Positions 1-9,900 of a stretch of DNA of 64,000 nt are shown in pieces. Location: positions 3,622,001-3,686,000 of the forward strand of contig NZ_AP018664.1 in NCBI RefSeq assembly GCF_003967075.1, in the 5' to 3' direction. Numbering within the stretch: position 1 is the stretch's first letter; every line of letters begins with the position of its first letter. Both the position numbers and the translations under genes were made by a program. The stretch comes from Sphingobium amiense (GTDB taxonomy: Bacteria; Pseudomonadota; Alphaproteobacteria; Sphingomonadales; Sphingomonadaceae). The notes under the pieces were generated by a model. The model saw only the letters and a list, made by a program, of their open reading frames with translations. It searched no databases and was not told the DNA's origin.

Positions 1-22
1 ACGCTGTTTCGGATGATGCACC

Positions 23-994
23 ATGGCTGTGATCGGGAACAATCAGACCTCGCCTGATGATAGCCTCACAAACGTCGTTGAGGGGAAACCCGGTACATCT
101 GCGGTCCGGCTGAACCAGTTGCGATATTTTGTTGCCGCCGTCGACTATGGGAGTTTTCGCAAGGCTGCTGCCGCGCTTTCTGTGCAGGAATCCTCCATCA
201 GCCGACGAATCCGTGATCTCGAAGATGAACTCGGGGCGTCGCTTTTCATGCGTCATGCTGGCGGGGTGCGGTTGACCGTTGCCGGGCGGGAATTCCTGCG
301 CAACGCTCGCCATGCTCTCCGCCAGATCGACATTGGGGTGACCAAGGTGGCGGCGGTTGGCCGGGCAGAGCAAGGGCTGATCAAGGTCGGGATATTTTCG
401 TCCCTTGCGTCAGGATTTCTGTTCGATCTGTTGCGTGCCTTCGGCACGCGCCACCCGAACGTGCAGGTCGACCTTATTGACGGCAATCCGCCCGAGCACA
501 TCGCGGCTGTCCGGAAACTTTGTCTGGACGTCGCATTCATCACGGGAACCGCGGCATGGGATGGCTGTGAGGCGGAGCATTTATGGTGCGAGAAGGTTTT
601 CGTGGTGCTGCCCGATAACCACCCTTTGACGGGCAAGCCGGAACTTGGATGGGGCGATTTGGTCTCCGAGCGGTTCATTGTGAGTGACGTTGCGCCGGGT
701 CAGGAGATCCACGACTATTTGGTTGCTCACCTTGCGGGTCTCGGCCGCCACCTCGATATTCAGTCTCAGCAGGTCGGCCGCGACAATATCCTATCGCTGG
801 TCGCTCTCGGTCGCGGCCTCACTCTGACGAGCGAAGCAACAACCGTGGCCCAGTTTCCAGGGATTACCTACCGGGAACTTGCGGATGAGGTGCTGCCGTT
901 CAGCATGGTCTGGTCCGCGCAAAACGACAATCCGGCGTCTCGGCGGTTGTTGAGCCTGGCACGATCGCTGACAGGGCTGGCCCGGCGAAAATAG
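23..994 (+). CDS. LysR-family transcriptional regulator
   Basis: This is a 323-residue protein with the LysR layout. An N-terminal winged helix-turn-helix (about residues 30-88, with the typical run QESSISRRIRDLEDELG) is followed by a substrate-binding-like effector domain (about 115-310) that would sense a small molecule. The first 28 residues are an unusual extension before the family's normal start (LNQLRYFV). The true start could be an alternative codon further in, but ATG at 23 is the first ATG in frame and I see no better one. LysR proteins usually control a divergent neighbour, and upstream lies outside the window, so the target is unknown. The gene points toward the BREX operon but is separated from it by about 270 bp that contain the operon's own regulator signals. 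It may be host flank or island cargo. Confidence 0.9.
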   Translation: MAVIGNNQTSPDDSLTNVVEGKPGTSAVRLNQLRYFVAAVDYGSFRKAAAALSVQESSISRRIRDLEDELGASLFMRHAGGVRLTVAGREFLRNARHALRQIDIGVTKVAAVGRAEQGLIKVGIFSSLASGFLFDLLRAFGTRHPNVQVDLIDGNPPEHIAAVRKLCLDVAFITGTAAWDGCEAEHLWCEKVFVVLPDNHPLTGKPELGWGDLVSERFIVSDVAPGQEIHDYLVAHLAGLGRHLDIQSQQVGRDNILSLVALGRGLTLTSEATTVAQFPGITYRELADEVLPFSMVWSAQNDNPASRRLLSLARSLTGLARRK

Positions 995-1167
995 GGTTTG
1001 ACGGCACTGTACGATCACGCCGTAGCATTGGCTGCAATCGACATCGACCGTGTCGGCATCGAAGATGTCGTGGCCCTGCCCACCTCCAGGCTGACCGACT
1101 TCGATAGCGCTTTTGCCCCGCCGTGTTTGTGCACGGTGACACGGTGCGCATCCGGCCTTCCTCGGGC

Positions 1168-1197
1168 TTGACAGTTTGAGGTTTGTTAGAATAGAAA
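1168..1197 (+). promoter_or_regulatory. Candidate promoter of the BREX operon
   Basis: A perfect TTGACA -35 box lies at 1168-1173. The best -10 candidate is TAGAAA at 1192-1197 (18-bp spacer, 4 of 6 matches). Transcription would start inside the dyad just downstream, as expected for a repressed promoter. The -10 assignment is weak. Confidence 0.45.
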
Positions 1198-1231
1198 GTA
1201 TACGGACATCGCAAGGTGTCCCATATACTTT
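1195..1231. promoter_or_regulatory. Palindromic operator, likely bound by the WYL regulator
   Basis: The left arm AAAGTATACGGACA (1195-1208) and the right arm TGTCCCATATACTTT (1217-1231) are inverted copies apart from a one- or two-base difference in the middle of the arms, with an 8-bp centre. The dyad covers the predicted transcription start and lies about 30 bp before the regulator's ATG. BrxR-type WYL regulators are known to bind inverted repeats upstream of BREX loci and repress them. That this dyad is the BrxR site is inference from position and symmetry. Confidence 0.65.
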
Positions 1232-1260
1232 TTATCCTTTCAAGTGCGGCGGGACGAGCA

Positions 1261-2163
1261 ATGCTGAAATGGGGTGTCGAGAGGCGGTTGGAGTTCATCG
1301 AATTCCGCCTGTTCTGGGAGGGGGGTGTCAATCGCTCTGACCTGATCGATACGTTTGGCGTCTCCGTTCCGCAGGCGTCAAAGGACTTGACCCATTATCA
1401 GGAGCGTGCGCCGCAGAATGCGGTCTATGACAAAAGCGCTCGCCGCTACGTAGCCGGCCCGGAATTTCAGCCGGTGTTTCTAGACCCTGACCCGGACGCC
1501 TATCTCATGCGGCTCCGATCGATGGCGGAAGGTTTCGCCGACGCGGGGGCGAACTGGCTCGCTGCCCCGCCTGACATGGATATCGCTCTGACTTTGCGCC
1601 GTAAGGTCGATACTGAAGTTCTGCGTTCAGTTCTGGCGGCAGTGCGGGAGGAAAGATCGCTGGATCTTCACTACCAATCCATGAACCGCGATCGGCCCGA
1701 TCCGGCATGGCGGCGGATTACCCCGCATGCCTTCGGCTTTGATGGCCTGCGCTGGCATGTGCGGGCCTGGTGCCATGAGACGGAGCGCTTCAAGGATTTC
1801 CTGCTCTCGCGTGTCCTTGGATTCGGCGAGTTCGGCGAGCCAGGTGCTGCTGCGGCACAGGACCGGCTGTGGCAGGAAACCTACGATATCACCCTTGTGC
1901 CGCATCCTGATCTGTCGGTCGGTCAGCAGGCGGTGGTCGCAAAGGATTACAACATGGCGGACGGGCGCGCTGTGCTGACAGTTCGCTACGCCATGCTGTT
2001 CTATGTGCTCAAGCGGCTAGGACTCCTTGATGGGGCTAGGCTGCGTGATCCCCGGACCCAGCATATCGTTGCCGCTGACGAAGACGAGGTTGCGGCCGCC
2101 CTTGAGCGTGCGCAGCAGGAATTCGATGAGGCTGACGTAGCAAGCGGGGCGGCGCCTCGATGA
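1261..2163 (+). CDS. brxR: WYL-domain transcriptional regulator of BREX (BrxR-like)
   Basis: A 300-residue protein with an N-terminal winged helix (about residues 1-60, FGVSVPQASKDLTHYQE) and a WYL-type ligand-binding domain (about 120-200, ITPHAFGFDGLRWHVRAW), followed by a C-terminal extension. BrxR proteins of this layout repress BREX operons and are thought to sense a nucleic-acid-derived signal. The reading frame is open from a GTG at 1216, but that codon lies inside the palindromic operator, so the ATG at 1261 (preceded by GGGACGAG) is preferred. It is the first gene of the operon, and its stop overlaps the brxA start by 4 bases (ATGA). The BrxR assignment rests on the domains plus position. 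Confidence 0.88.
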   Translation: MLKWGVERRLEFIEFRLFWEGGVNRSDLIDTFGVSVPQASKDLTHYQERAPQNAVYDKSARRYVAGPEFQPVFLDPDPDAYLMRLRSMAEGFADAGANWLAAPPDMDIALTLRRKVDTEVLRSVLAAVREERSLDLHYQSMNRDRPDPAWRRITPHAFGFDGLRWHVRAWCHETERFKDFLLSRVLGFGEFGEPGAAAAQDRLWQETYDITLVPHPDLSVGQQAVVAKDYNMADGRAVLTVRYAMLFYVLKRLGLLDGARLRDPRTQHIVAADEDEVAAALERAQQEFDEADVASGAAPR

Positions 2164-2762
2164 TGGCTACCGTATCGAAATACCGCATGTCCTTCAGTGT
2201 GGGCGGGCTGATGCTCAATGAGAGCATCGTGATTGCTCAAGCTTATCAACCCGGTGAGAACTGGGCATCTGCTCGTGAGCGGTTGCTGGCCCAGGGCGCG
2301 TCATCCTTACCCAAACTGGCCTCGCAAACCCGCGCGCTTCGTGAAGTGTACGACCGGATAGGCCATCTCTCCGATGCCGAACGTCATTACCTGTCGGTAG
2401 AGGCTGACCGCGCCGAGCAGCAGGCGATGATGTGGCTGGCGGTCTGCCGGACCTATCGTTTTGTCCACGAATTCGCCGTCGAGGTGATCAGCGAACGCTA
2501 CCAATCATGGCGGCTCGACCTGGGCCATGAGGTTTTTGACCGCTTTCTCGCGGAGAAGGCTGAAAGCGATCCCGGCCTCGCCGCTCTTTCAGCTTCAACC
2601 TGCGCAAAATTGCGTCAGGTCTTGTTTCGGATATTGCGTGAAGTTGGTTTGATAAGCGTCGAGGGTAGAATTCAGCCGATTTGGTTATCGGGGCGCATGA
2701 AGCGGCTGATTGAGGAGAGTAATCCGGCGGACTTGCAGGTCTTTCCCGGAAATGGGGGGTAA
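2160..2762 (+). CDS. brxA: BREX protein BrxA (DUF1819 family)
   Basis: A 200-residue helical protein matching the DUF1819/BrxA family in length, start (MSFSVGGLML near the N-terminus) and position as the first core gene of a type 1 BREX operon. BrxA is a small DNA-binding protein of two winged-helix-like parts, and it is needed for full BREX function in some systems. The segment about residues 145-185 (LRQVLFRILREVGLIS) looks like the C-terminal helix-turn-helix. It is translationally coupled on both sides: the start overlaps the regulator's stop, and the stop overlaps brxB by one base (TAATG). Two ATG codons sit in tandem at the start and either could be used. Confidence 0.9.
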   Translation: MMATVSKYRMSFSVGGLMLNESIVIAQAYQPGENWASARERLLAQGASSLPKLASQTRALREVYDRIGHLSDAERHYLSVEADRAEQQAMMWLAVCRTYRFVHEFAVEVISERYQSWRLDLGHEVFDRFLAEKAESDPGLAALSASTCAKLRQVLFRILREVGLISVEGRIQPIWLSGRMKRLIEESNPADLQVFPGNGG

Positions 2763-3367
2763 TGGTGGGCACGAAAACTGATCGGCGCGCCCGCGCCGAG
2801 CACCTATTCAGGGTAGTTTCCAGCGATCGGTTCTTGCAAAAGCAAGGGCTGGGAAACGAGGTTCCCTTTTTCATCTGCGCTTTTGATGCCGAAGACGGAC
2901 TGAGCCTGGGCGAGGATCGTGAGGATCTGATCGCCCGGCTGAGCCACGCCGGTGTGCGCGTACTTGATATCGATCTCTATGACCTTTCGATCAGGATCCT
3001 CGAAGACCGGGGTATCTTCGAGCAAATCCTTGAGGTTGAAGTCGAAACGGAAAAGGCGGAGCTCAAGGAGCTGTTGCAGGGCGTTCTGGACCCGCAGGCG
3101 CACCTCATTCCAGAGATTGCGCGGCGCATCGAAGAAGTCCCGCACGACGTGATCTTCCTGTCAGGCGTAGGTGAGGTTTACCCTTACCTGAGGTCGCACA
3201 ACGTACTCAACAACCTGCAAAGCACCGCGAAAGATCGCCCGACGGTCATGTTCTTTCCGGGAAAATACACACACGCGCTGGCGACAGGAGCATCGCTGGA
3301 ATTGTTCGGCTTGCTCCATGACGACAAATACTACCGCGCGTTCAATATCATGAATTACGAGGTCTGA
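2762..3367 (+). CDS. brxB: BREX protein BrxB (DUF1788 family)
   Basis: A 201-residue protein of the DUF1788/BrxB family, recognised by length, by the pattern FFICAFDAEDG early on and HVIFLSGVGEVYPYLRSH-like sequence (here DVIFLSGVGEVYPYLRSHNV) around residue 140-160, and by gene order between brxA and brxC. BrxB is a core component of type 1 BREX. Its biochemical role is not settled; it is thought to help assemble the methylation complex with BrxC, PglX and PglZ. Near the C-terminus is the family's PTVMFFPGKY segment. It starts inside the brxA stop codon, and brxC follows after 3 bases, so all are translated from one transcript. Confidence 0.9.
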   Translation: MVGTKTDRRARAEHLFRVVSSDRFLQKQGLGNEVPFFICAFDAEDGLSLGEDREDLIARLSHAGVRVLDIDLYDLSIRILEDRGIFEQILEVEVETEKAELKELLQGVLDPQAHLIPEIARRIEEVPHDVIFLSGVGEVYPYLRSHNVLNNLQSTAKDRPTVMFFPGKYTHALATGASLELFGLLHDDKYYRAFNIMNYEV

Positions 3368-3370
3368 CCG

Positions 3371-6300
3371 ATGGCTACTTTTCTGCGTGATATCTTTGCC
3401 AAGCCGGTCGACCGTTCGATCGATGGGGTGATCAAGGCTGACGACAAGGCCAGCCTCCTGACCGAGCTTGATGAATATGTCATCACCAACGAGATCGGCG
3501 CCCGACTGGAGCAATTCCTCGACGCCTACAACAATTACGATACCGCGAACGGCGTGTGGATTTCGGGCTTCTTCGGATCAGGTAAGTCTCACCTGCTGAA
3601 GATGCTCGCTCTTCTGCTGGAGAACGACGAGGTCGAGGGGCAGCACGCCATCGAGATATTTGAGCGCAAGCTCGCGGGCAACCCGATGCTGGCGGGGGCC
3701 TTGCGCAAGGCAGTGTCGATCCCGTCCCGGTCGGTCTTGTTCAATATAGACCAGAAGGCGGATGTGATCTCGAAGACGGATGTCGATGCACTTCTGGCCG
3801 TCTTCCAGAAGGTCTTTGACGAGATGTGCGGCTATTATGGCAAGCTCCCGCATATCGCGCAGTTCGAGCGTGATCTCGACAGCCGCGGCAAGCTCGATGC
3901 CTTCAAAGCGGCCTTTGCGCAGTCTTCCGGAAAGCCTTGGGAGCGCGGGCGCGAACAGGCTCTGATGGAAGGCAAGCACATTGCCGCCGCCTTTGCCGAG
4001 GTCACGGGCGATGAGGTCAAGGATATTCTTGGTCAGTATCGCAAGGATACGAAGGTCTCGATCGAAGATTTTGCCAATATGGTGAAGTCATGGATCGATG
4101 CGCAGGGACCGAAGTTCCGGCTGAATTTCTTCGTCGATGAGGTGGGGCAGTATATCGCTGACAACGTCAAGCTCATGACGAACCTGCAAACCATTGCCGA
4201 AAGCCTGAACACTAAGTGCAAGGGGCAGGCCTGGATTGTTGTCACTGCCCAGCAGGACATGGGTTCGGTTATCGGGGATCTGACCGCGCAGCAAGAAAAT
4301 GACTTTTCGAAAATCCAGGCACGCTTCGCCAACCGGATGCCTCTGAATTCCCAGGATGTGGCCGAAGTCATCCAGCGCCGCCTTCTGGCTAAGACCGAGG
4401 CCGGTCAGATCACCCTTGGCAATCTTTACGATGCTGAGGAGAACAACCTGCGCACCCTGTTCGATTTCGGCGATAATTCCTTCAAGTTCAGGAACTTCTC
4501 CGGAAAAGACCAGTTCGTCGCGAGCTACCCGTTCCCGAACTACCAGTATGACCTGTTCCAGCGCGCGATCATGGGCCTCTCGCAGCATAACGCGTTTGAG
4601 GGTAAGCACAGCTCGGTCGGCGAACGCTCTATGCTGGGGGTGTTTCAGGAGGTGGCCAAAAAGCTGGCCGACACGCCGGTTGGGGAGCTGGCGACCTTTG
4701 ACCTGATGTTCGAGGGGATTCGCACCGCCCTGAAGTCATCGGTTCAGCAGTCAATCCAACTGGCTGAAAAGAACCTTGGCGATGATTTTGCCGTGCGGGT
4801 GCTGAAGGTGTTGTTCCTTGTCAAATACGTCAAGGAATTCAAACCGACTGCCCGCAACATATCGATCCTCCTGTTGTCCCGGTTCGAGGCGGACCAGACC
4901 GAGCAGCGCCGCAATATCGAGGAGGCTTTGTCGCTTCTGGAGCGTCAGACGCTGATCCAGCGCAACGGCGAGGTCTATGAATTCCTCACCAATGAAGAAA
5001 AGGACGTCGAGGCCGAGATCAAGGCGATTGCCGTCGACCCCGCCGAGATAGAACGGCAGCTCGATGAACTGGCGTTTGGAGCGATCCTCCGTCACAGCAA
5101 GATCAAGCATGCTGGCACGGGTGTCGATTACGCTTTCACCCGCAAGCTTGACGGCCACAGCCTGAACCGGGAACATGAGCTTTCCGTCAATATCATCTCA
5201 CCCTTCAGCGACGATTCCGACGCGCCGGATGTGGTTCGCTCGAACAGCATGGCAAGCGATGAGATGGTTGTCCTGCTGGGACGTGATGTGCGCTTCACGC
5301 GCGATCTCGTCCTCTGGCTCCAGACCGTGAAATTTGCGCGTCAGGTCACCAGCGGGGATGCCCAACCCGGTCGTGATCGTATCATTGCGGAAAAGCGTGA
5401 CCAGAATACACGGCGTGAAAAGGAACTGGTGCAGCGGCTGCGCGGCCTGATCGCGGATGCTCGCCTTTTCGTGCGCGGTGCCGAGCTGGAGATCGGCGGC
5501 GAAGATCCGCAGGAACGGCTGGTCAAAGGTTTCCAGGTCCTGGTCGACAAGGTCTATACCAGCCTGCCTGTGCTGCGCGGCGCCACCTACACCGAAGCCG
5601 ATCTTGGGCGTGCCGGACGCGTCGATGGCGGGCTTTTCGGCGGCGAAGGCAGCGGTTTGACCGAAGCCGAGCAGGACGTGTTGAATCACGCTCAGGCCCA
5701 GATGCGTCTTGGGACGCGGGTCTCCGTCAAGGCACTTGTCGAGAAGTTCGGCGCCAAACCTTATGGCTGGCCGTCCATTGCGGTGCTGTGCCTGACTGCA
5801 AGCCTTGTTGCGCGCGGCAAGCTTGAGGCACGGGCCGACAGTGCTTTGCTGGAAGGGGATTTGCTGGTGCAGGGGCTGCGCAACAGCCATGCCCTTGGCA
5901 ATATTCTGCTCTCTCCGCAGATCGAGTTTACCGCGGCCCAGATCCGCAAATCGCGCGAACTGTTCCAAGCACTGTTCGACCTGCCCGCTTCGGGGAATGA
6001 CGCGCGCAGCTTGGGTGCGGAGTGGCAGACGCAACTACGCAAAATGGCCAGTGATCTTGAGAAAGAGAGCCGGGCAATAGCAGGTTACCCCTTCGCCGCC
6101 GCCCTCGACCCCCTGCGAACCATGCTCGACAGCATGTGCGACCAGTCGGCGACCTGGTTCATTACCGGCCCGGTTGGGCAGGAAGATCAGCTGCTGGATG
6201 CCAAGGAGGATATCCTCGACAAGGTCCGCAACTTCATGTCCGGACCGCAGAAGGGCATCTACGACGAGGTGCGCGCTTTCCTGACGGCGCAGGACCAGAA

Positions 6301-6910
6301 CGTTACCTTTGCCGAAGATTCTGCCGCCGATGCGCTGCGTCAGGCGCTGGCCGATCCGCAGTGCTTCAAGGGCACCGCGGTTCAGGAACTGAAAGCGGAT
6401 TTCTACGCCCTGAAGGAGCGTATCGAACAAACTGTTCTGGCAGAGCGCAACGCCGTCATAGCGGCGATTGAAGAGGTGGCCGAGAAAACCACCCAGACCT
6501 CGGAATTCCGTGCGCTACCGCCAGAGCAGCAGACGCGAATTCGCGATGAGCTTGCCGCGCAGAAAGCCAGCGTGGCCTCGCAAACTCTGATCCCGGCCTT
6601 GCGCCATCGGGCGACAGAAGTGCGTTCCAACCTTCTGGCCGACACGCTGACGCGGATCGCCGAACTGACGCCTGCACCGGCGCCAACTCCCACGCCTCAA
6701 CCCGAACCTGCGGGCGGCGTGGCCGAAGCCCAGGCCAAGCCATATGTGCCGCCGAAGCCGGCAAAGCCCCAATATGTCAACGCCCAGTCGATCACCGTCT
6801 CTATCGGGAAAGCCTATCTCGAAGATGCAGACGATGTGACCCGCTACCTCGACGAGATGAAAAAGACCCTGCTGGCCGAGATCGGCGCGGGCAAGAAAGT
6901 GATTGTCTGA
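3371..6910 (+). CDS. brxC: BREX P-loop ATPase BrxC
   Basis: At 1179 residues this matches the usual BrxC/PglY size of about 1200. The Walker A motif GFFGSGKS is at residues 66-73, close to the N-terminus as in the family, and a Walker B segment (NFFVDEVGQY) follows at about 252-261. The remainder is a long helical region, with a Pro/Ala-rich linker near residues 1100-1125 (APTPTPQPEPAGG) before a short C-terminal domain. BrxC is the large ATPase of the BREX complex and is needed both for host methylation and for phage exclusion. It starts behind a GAGG ribosome site, and its stop overlaps the pglX start by one base (TGATG). Confidence 0.95.
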   Translation: MATFLRDIFAKPVDRSIDGVIKADDKASLLTELDEYVITNEIGARLEQFLDAYNNYDTANGVWISGFFGSGKSHLLKMLALLLENDEVEGQHAIEIFERKLAGNPMLAGALRKAVSIPSRSVLFNIDQKADVISKTDVDALLAVFQKVFDEMCGYYGKLPHIAQFERDLDSRGKLDAFKAAFAQSSGKPWERGREQALMEGKHIAAAFAEVTGDEVKDILGQYRKDTKVSIEDFANMVKSWIDAQGPKFRLNFFVDEVGQYIADNVKLMTNLQTIAESLNTKCKGQAWIVVTAQQDMGSVIGDLTAQQENDFSKIQARFANRMPLNSQDVAEVIQRRLLAKTEAGQITLGNLYDAEENNLRTLFDFGDNSFKFRNFSGKDQFVASYPFPNYQYDLFQRAIMGLSQHNAFEGKHSSVGERSMLGVFQEVAKKLADTPVGELATFDLMFEGIRTALKSSVQQSIQLAEKNLGDDFAVRVLKVLFLVKYVKEFKPTARNISILLLSRFEADQTEQRRNIEEALSLLERQTLIQRNGEVYEFLTNEEKDVEAEIKAIAVDPAEIERQLDELAFGAILRHSKIKHAGTGVDYAFTRKLDGHSLNREHELSVNIISPFSDDSDAPDVVRSNSMASDEMVVLLGRDVRFTRDLVLWLQTVKFARQVTSGDAQPGRDRIIAEKRDQNTRREKELVQRLRGLIADARLFVRGAELEIGGEDPQERLVKGFQVLVDKVYTSLPVLRGATYTEADLGRAGRVDGGLFGGEGSGLTEAEQDVLNHAQAQMRLGTRVSVKALVEKFGAKPYGWPSIAVLCLTASLVARGKLEARADSALLEGDLLVQGLRNSHALGNILLSPQIEFTAAQIRKSRELFQALFDLPASGNDARSLGAEWQTQLRKMASDLEKESRAIAGYPFAAALDPLRTMLDSMCDQSATWFITGPVGQEDQLLDAKEDILDKVRNFMSGPQKGIYDEVRAFLTAQDQNVTFAEDSAADALRQALADPQCFKGTAVQELKADFYALKERIEQTVLAERNAVIAAIEEVAEKTTQTSEFRALPPEQQTRIRDELAAQKASVASQTLIPALRHRATEVRSNLLADTLTRIAELTPAPAPTPTPQPEPAGGVAEAQAKPYVPPKPAKPQYVNAQSITVSIGKAYLEDADDVTRYLDEMKKTLLAEIGAGKKVIV

Positions 6911-9900
6911 TGGATACCAACGCCCTGAAGAAATTTGCGCAAAACGCGCGCAACCTGCTGATCGATCAGGTCACCGCCCGGCTGGACATGGTGCTGGCCG
7001 AGAGCGCAGCGGCCCGCCGCGAACATCCCAAGGCAATTGCCAGGCTGGAAGCGGCCGCCAAAAGCAACCGTGCCCATGTGATCGAACAGGCCGCTTACAC
7101 CTGGTTCAACCGTTTCACCGCGCTGCGCTTCATGGATGTGACGGGCCTGACCAACCCGCGCGTCGTATCGCCTGCCGATGGTGCTACCCGGCCCGAGATT
7201 CTGGCCGAGGCGATGGCAGGCAACCTGCCGGATCGCGCCCGGCCTGAGATTGCCGAATATCTGAACGGTACACGCCCCGCCCATGATGGGCAGGCCGAGG
7301 CCTATCGGCTGCTACTGATCCATGCCTGCAACGAATGGCATGGCGCCATGCCCTATATGTTCGAGCGTGCCGACATGCTCGACCGGGCCGAGGATTATAC
7401 CGAACTGCTGATGCCCGACGATCTTCTGTCGCCGGACAGCATCCTTGCCCGCCTGCGGGAGGTGATGACCGAAGATGCCTGCCAGGATGTCGAGATCATC
7501 GGCTGGCTTTACCAGTTCTACATCAGCGAAAAGAAGGATCAGGTCTTTGCTGGCCTGAAGAAGAACCAGAAGATCACTGCGGAGAATATCCCCGCCGCAA
7601 CACAGCTGTTCACCCCGCACTGGATCGTCCGCTACCTGGTGGAAAACTCGCTGGGGCGGCTGTGGCTGCTGAACCGCCCGCAATCGAAGCTGGCGGCGAA
7701 GATGGATTATTACATCGCGCCGGAAGAGCCGGAGACGGATTTCCTGCGCATCACCCGGCCCGAGGATATCCGCATCTGCGATCCGGCCTGTGGCTCGGGC
7801 CATATGCTGACCTATGCCTTCGACCTGCTCTATGAAATCTATGCCGAGGAAGGCCATGACGCGGCCGAGATTCCCGGCCTGATCCTGAAGCATAACCTGA
7901 CCGGAATCGAGATTGACGACCGCGCCGGCGCGCTGGCAGCCTTTGCCATGTCGATGAAGGCGGCGGCAAGGCTGGGGCGGCGGCGATTCCTGCGGATGGA
8001 GGAAAAGCCCGACATCGTCGTGTTGCAGGATGTGCGCTTCACGCCTGCCGAGATGCAAGACGTGGCCGCCGTGGTGGGCAAGGATCTGTTCACCGATGAA
8101 TTGCGCGAGACGCTGGGGCAGTTCGAGCGGGCCAAGAACTTTGGCTCTCTGATCGTGCCTAAGCTGCGCGATCCGGCCGAGGCGCTGCGCGTGGTGGAGG
8201 CGCGTGATTTCGGGGCCGATTTGCTGCTGAAGGAGGTGCAGGAACGCGTTGTGGCCGTGCTGCGCATGGCCGAGGCGCTGGGGCCGAAGTATCACGTCGC
8301 CGTCGCCAACCCACCCTATATGGGCGGCAAAGGTATGAACGGAAAACTGGGCGATTTCGTCAAGGCCAGCTATCCAGAAAGCAAGTCCGATCTTTTCGCT
8401 GTGTTCATGGAGCGAGCGCTTGGGCTTTGCGCTAAGCGCGGCCTGATGGCGATGATAAACATGCAGTCTTGGATGTTCCTGTCGTCCTATGAAAAACTAC
8501 GCGTGAAGTTGCTGTCGGATGCCATGATCTTGTCCATGGCACATTTGGGAGAGCGGGCTTTTGACAGCATCGGTGGAGCGGTGGTTTCCACCACTGCATT
8601 CGTGATCGAGAATGCTCATAGCTTGGATCACGAAGGCACATTCATCCGCCTTGTAGATGGAAGTTCCGAGGCTGAAAAAGAAGCGCAGCTTAAAGAAGCA
8701 ATTCAAAATCCGAACTGCGGCTGGTTTCACCGCGCCTCGGCGGAAGATTTCGAGAAAATACCGGGTAGCCCAATCGCATATTGGCTAAGCGAAAGATATT
8801 TTAAGATCTTCGAAGAGGCGGAAACCCTTAAGGAGAGCGCTGAGGTCAAACACGGCCTGTCAACTGGAAAGAATGAAGAAGTTGTGCGTCTTTGGTCGGA
8901 AGTCAACGCTCAAGAATTTGGGTCGCGTCACCAGTCCAGAGACGCCGCACTTGCGAGCGGAGATAAATGGTTTCCGTATAACAAAGGTGGAGAATTTCGA
9001 AAGTGGTTCGGCAATTGTGAGTATGTCCTGAGATATGACGAATTCGGCAACAGTCTGATGGCCACTTTCTCGGGCCATCGCCATGACGGGAAAAGTCATT
9101 ATTTTCTTGAAGGCGTTACTTGGACCTTCATTTCGAGTTCGAGCTTTGCAGCGCGTTACACGTATCCCGGATTTGTTTTTGATGTAAGCGGCTCTTCACT
9201 GTTTGTAGATACGCCCAAGTTGGTTACCGGATTTCTTTGTAGCAATCTCTGCTACAATATTTTGCGAGCACTCAATCCGACCCTCAACTTTCAAGTCGGG
9301 AACCTTAAGTCGCTCCCGATATTGCCAGCCAAGATAAAGGCTAACGGTGATGCGCTTAAGAGTGTCACCGAAGCCTGCATCGATCTTAGTAAATCCGACT
9401 GGGATGCCTACGAAACCTCTTGGGATTTCACCACTCTGCCGCTCCTCTCGCCCGAGCATCGGGATCAGACGCTGGCCGGCTCTTTCGCCCGGCTTCGCGC
9501 CCATTGGCAAGGCATGACCGATGAGATGCAGCGGCTGGAGGAGGAGAACAACCGCATCTTCATCGACGCCTATGGTCTGCAGGACGAGCTGACCCCCGAG
9601 GTGCCGATTGAGGAAATCACCCTCACGTGCAACCCGGCCTATCGCTATGGCGTGAAGGGCACGGAAGAGGAGCGTGAGGCGCGGCTGCGTGAGGATACTG
9701 TGGCCGAATTCCTCCACTATGCCGTGGGCTGCATGTTCGGGCGCTACAGTCTCGACGCGCCCGGCCTGATCCTCGCCAATCAGGGCGAAGGGATGGAGGA
9801 GTATCTGGCCCGTGTGCCGGAACCCAGCTTCGCGCCAGACCGCGACAATGTCATCCCGGTGCTGGATGCCGACTGGTTCGCCGATGACATCGTCACGCGC

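Noticed and set aside
998..1171. A 57-codon open frame from TTG between the LysR gene and the BREX promoter
   Set aside because: It has no ribosome site, no recognisable family and a stop overlapping the -35 box. It may be a remnant of a lost gene, but nothing supports a real product.
1216..1260. A GTG start extending the WYL regulator by 15 residues
   Set aside because: The codon lies inside the right arm of the palindromic operator and just after the predicted transcription start. The extra residues do not resemble the family's N-terminus. The ATG at 1261 fits both length and spacing.
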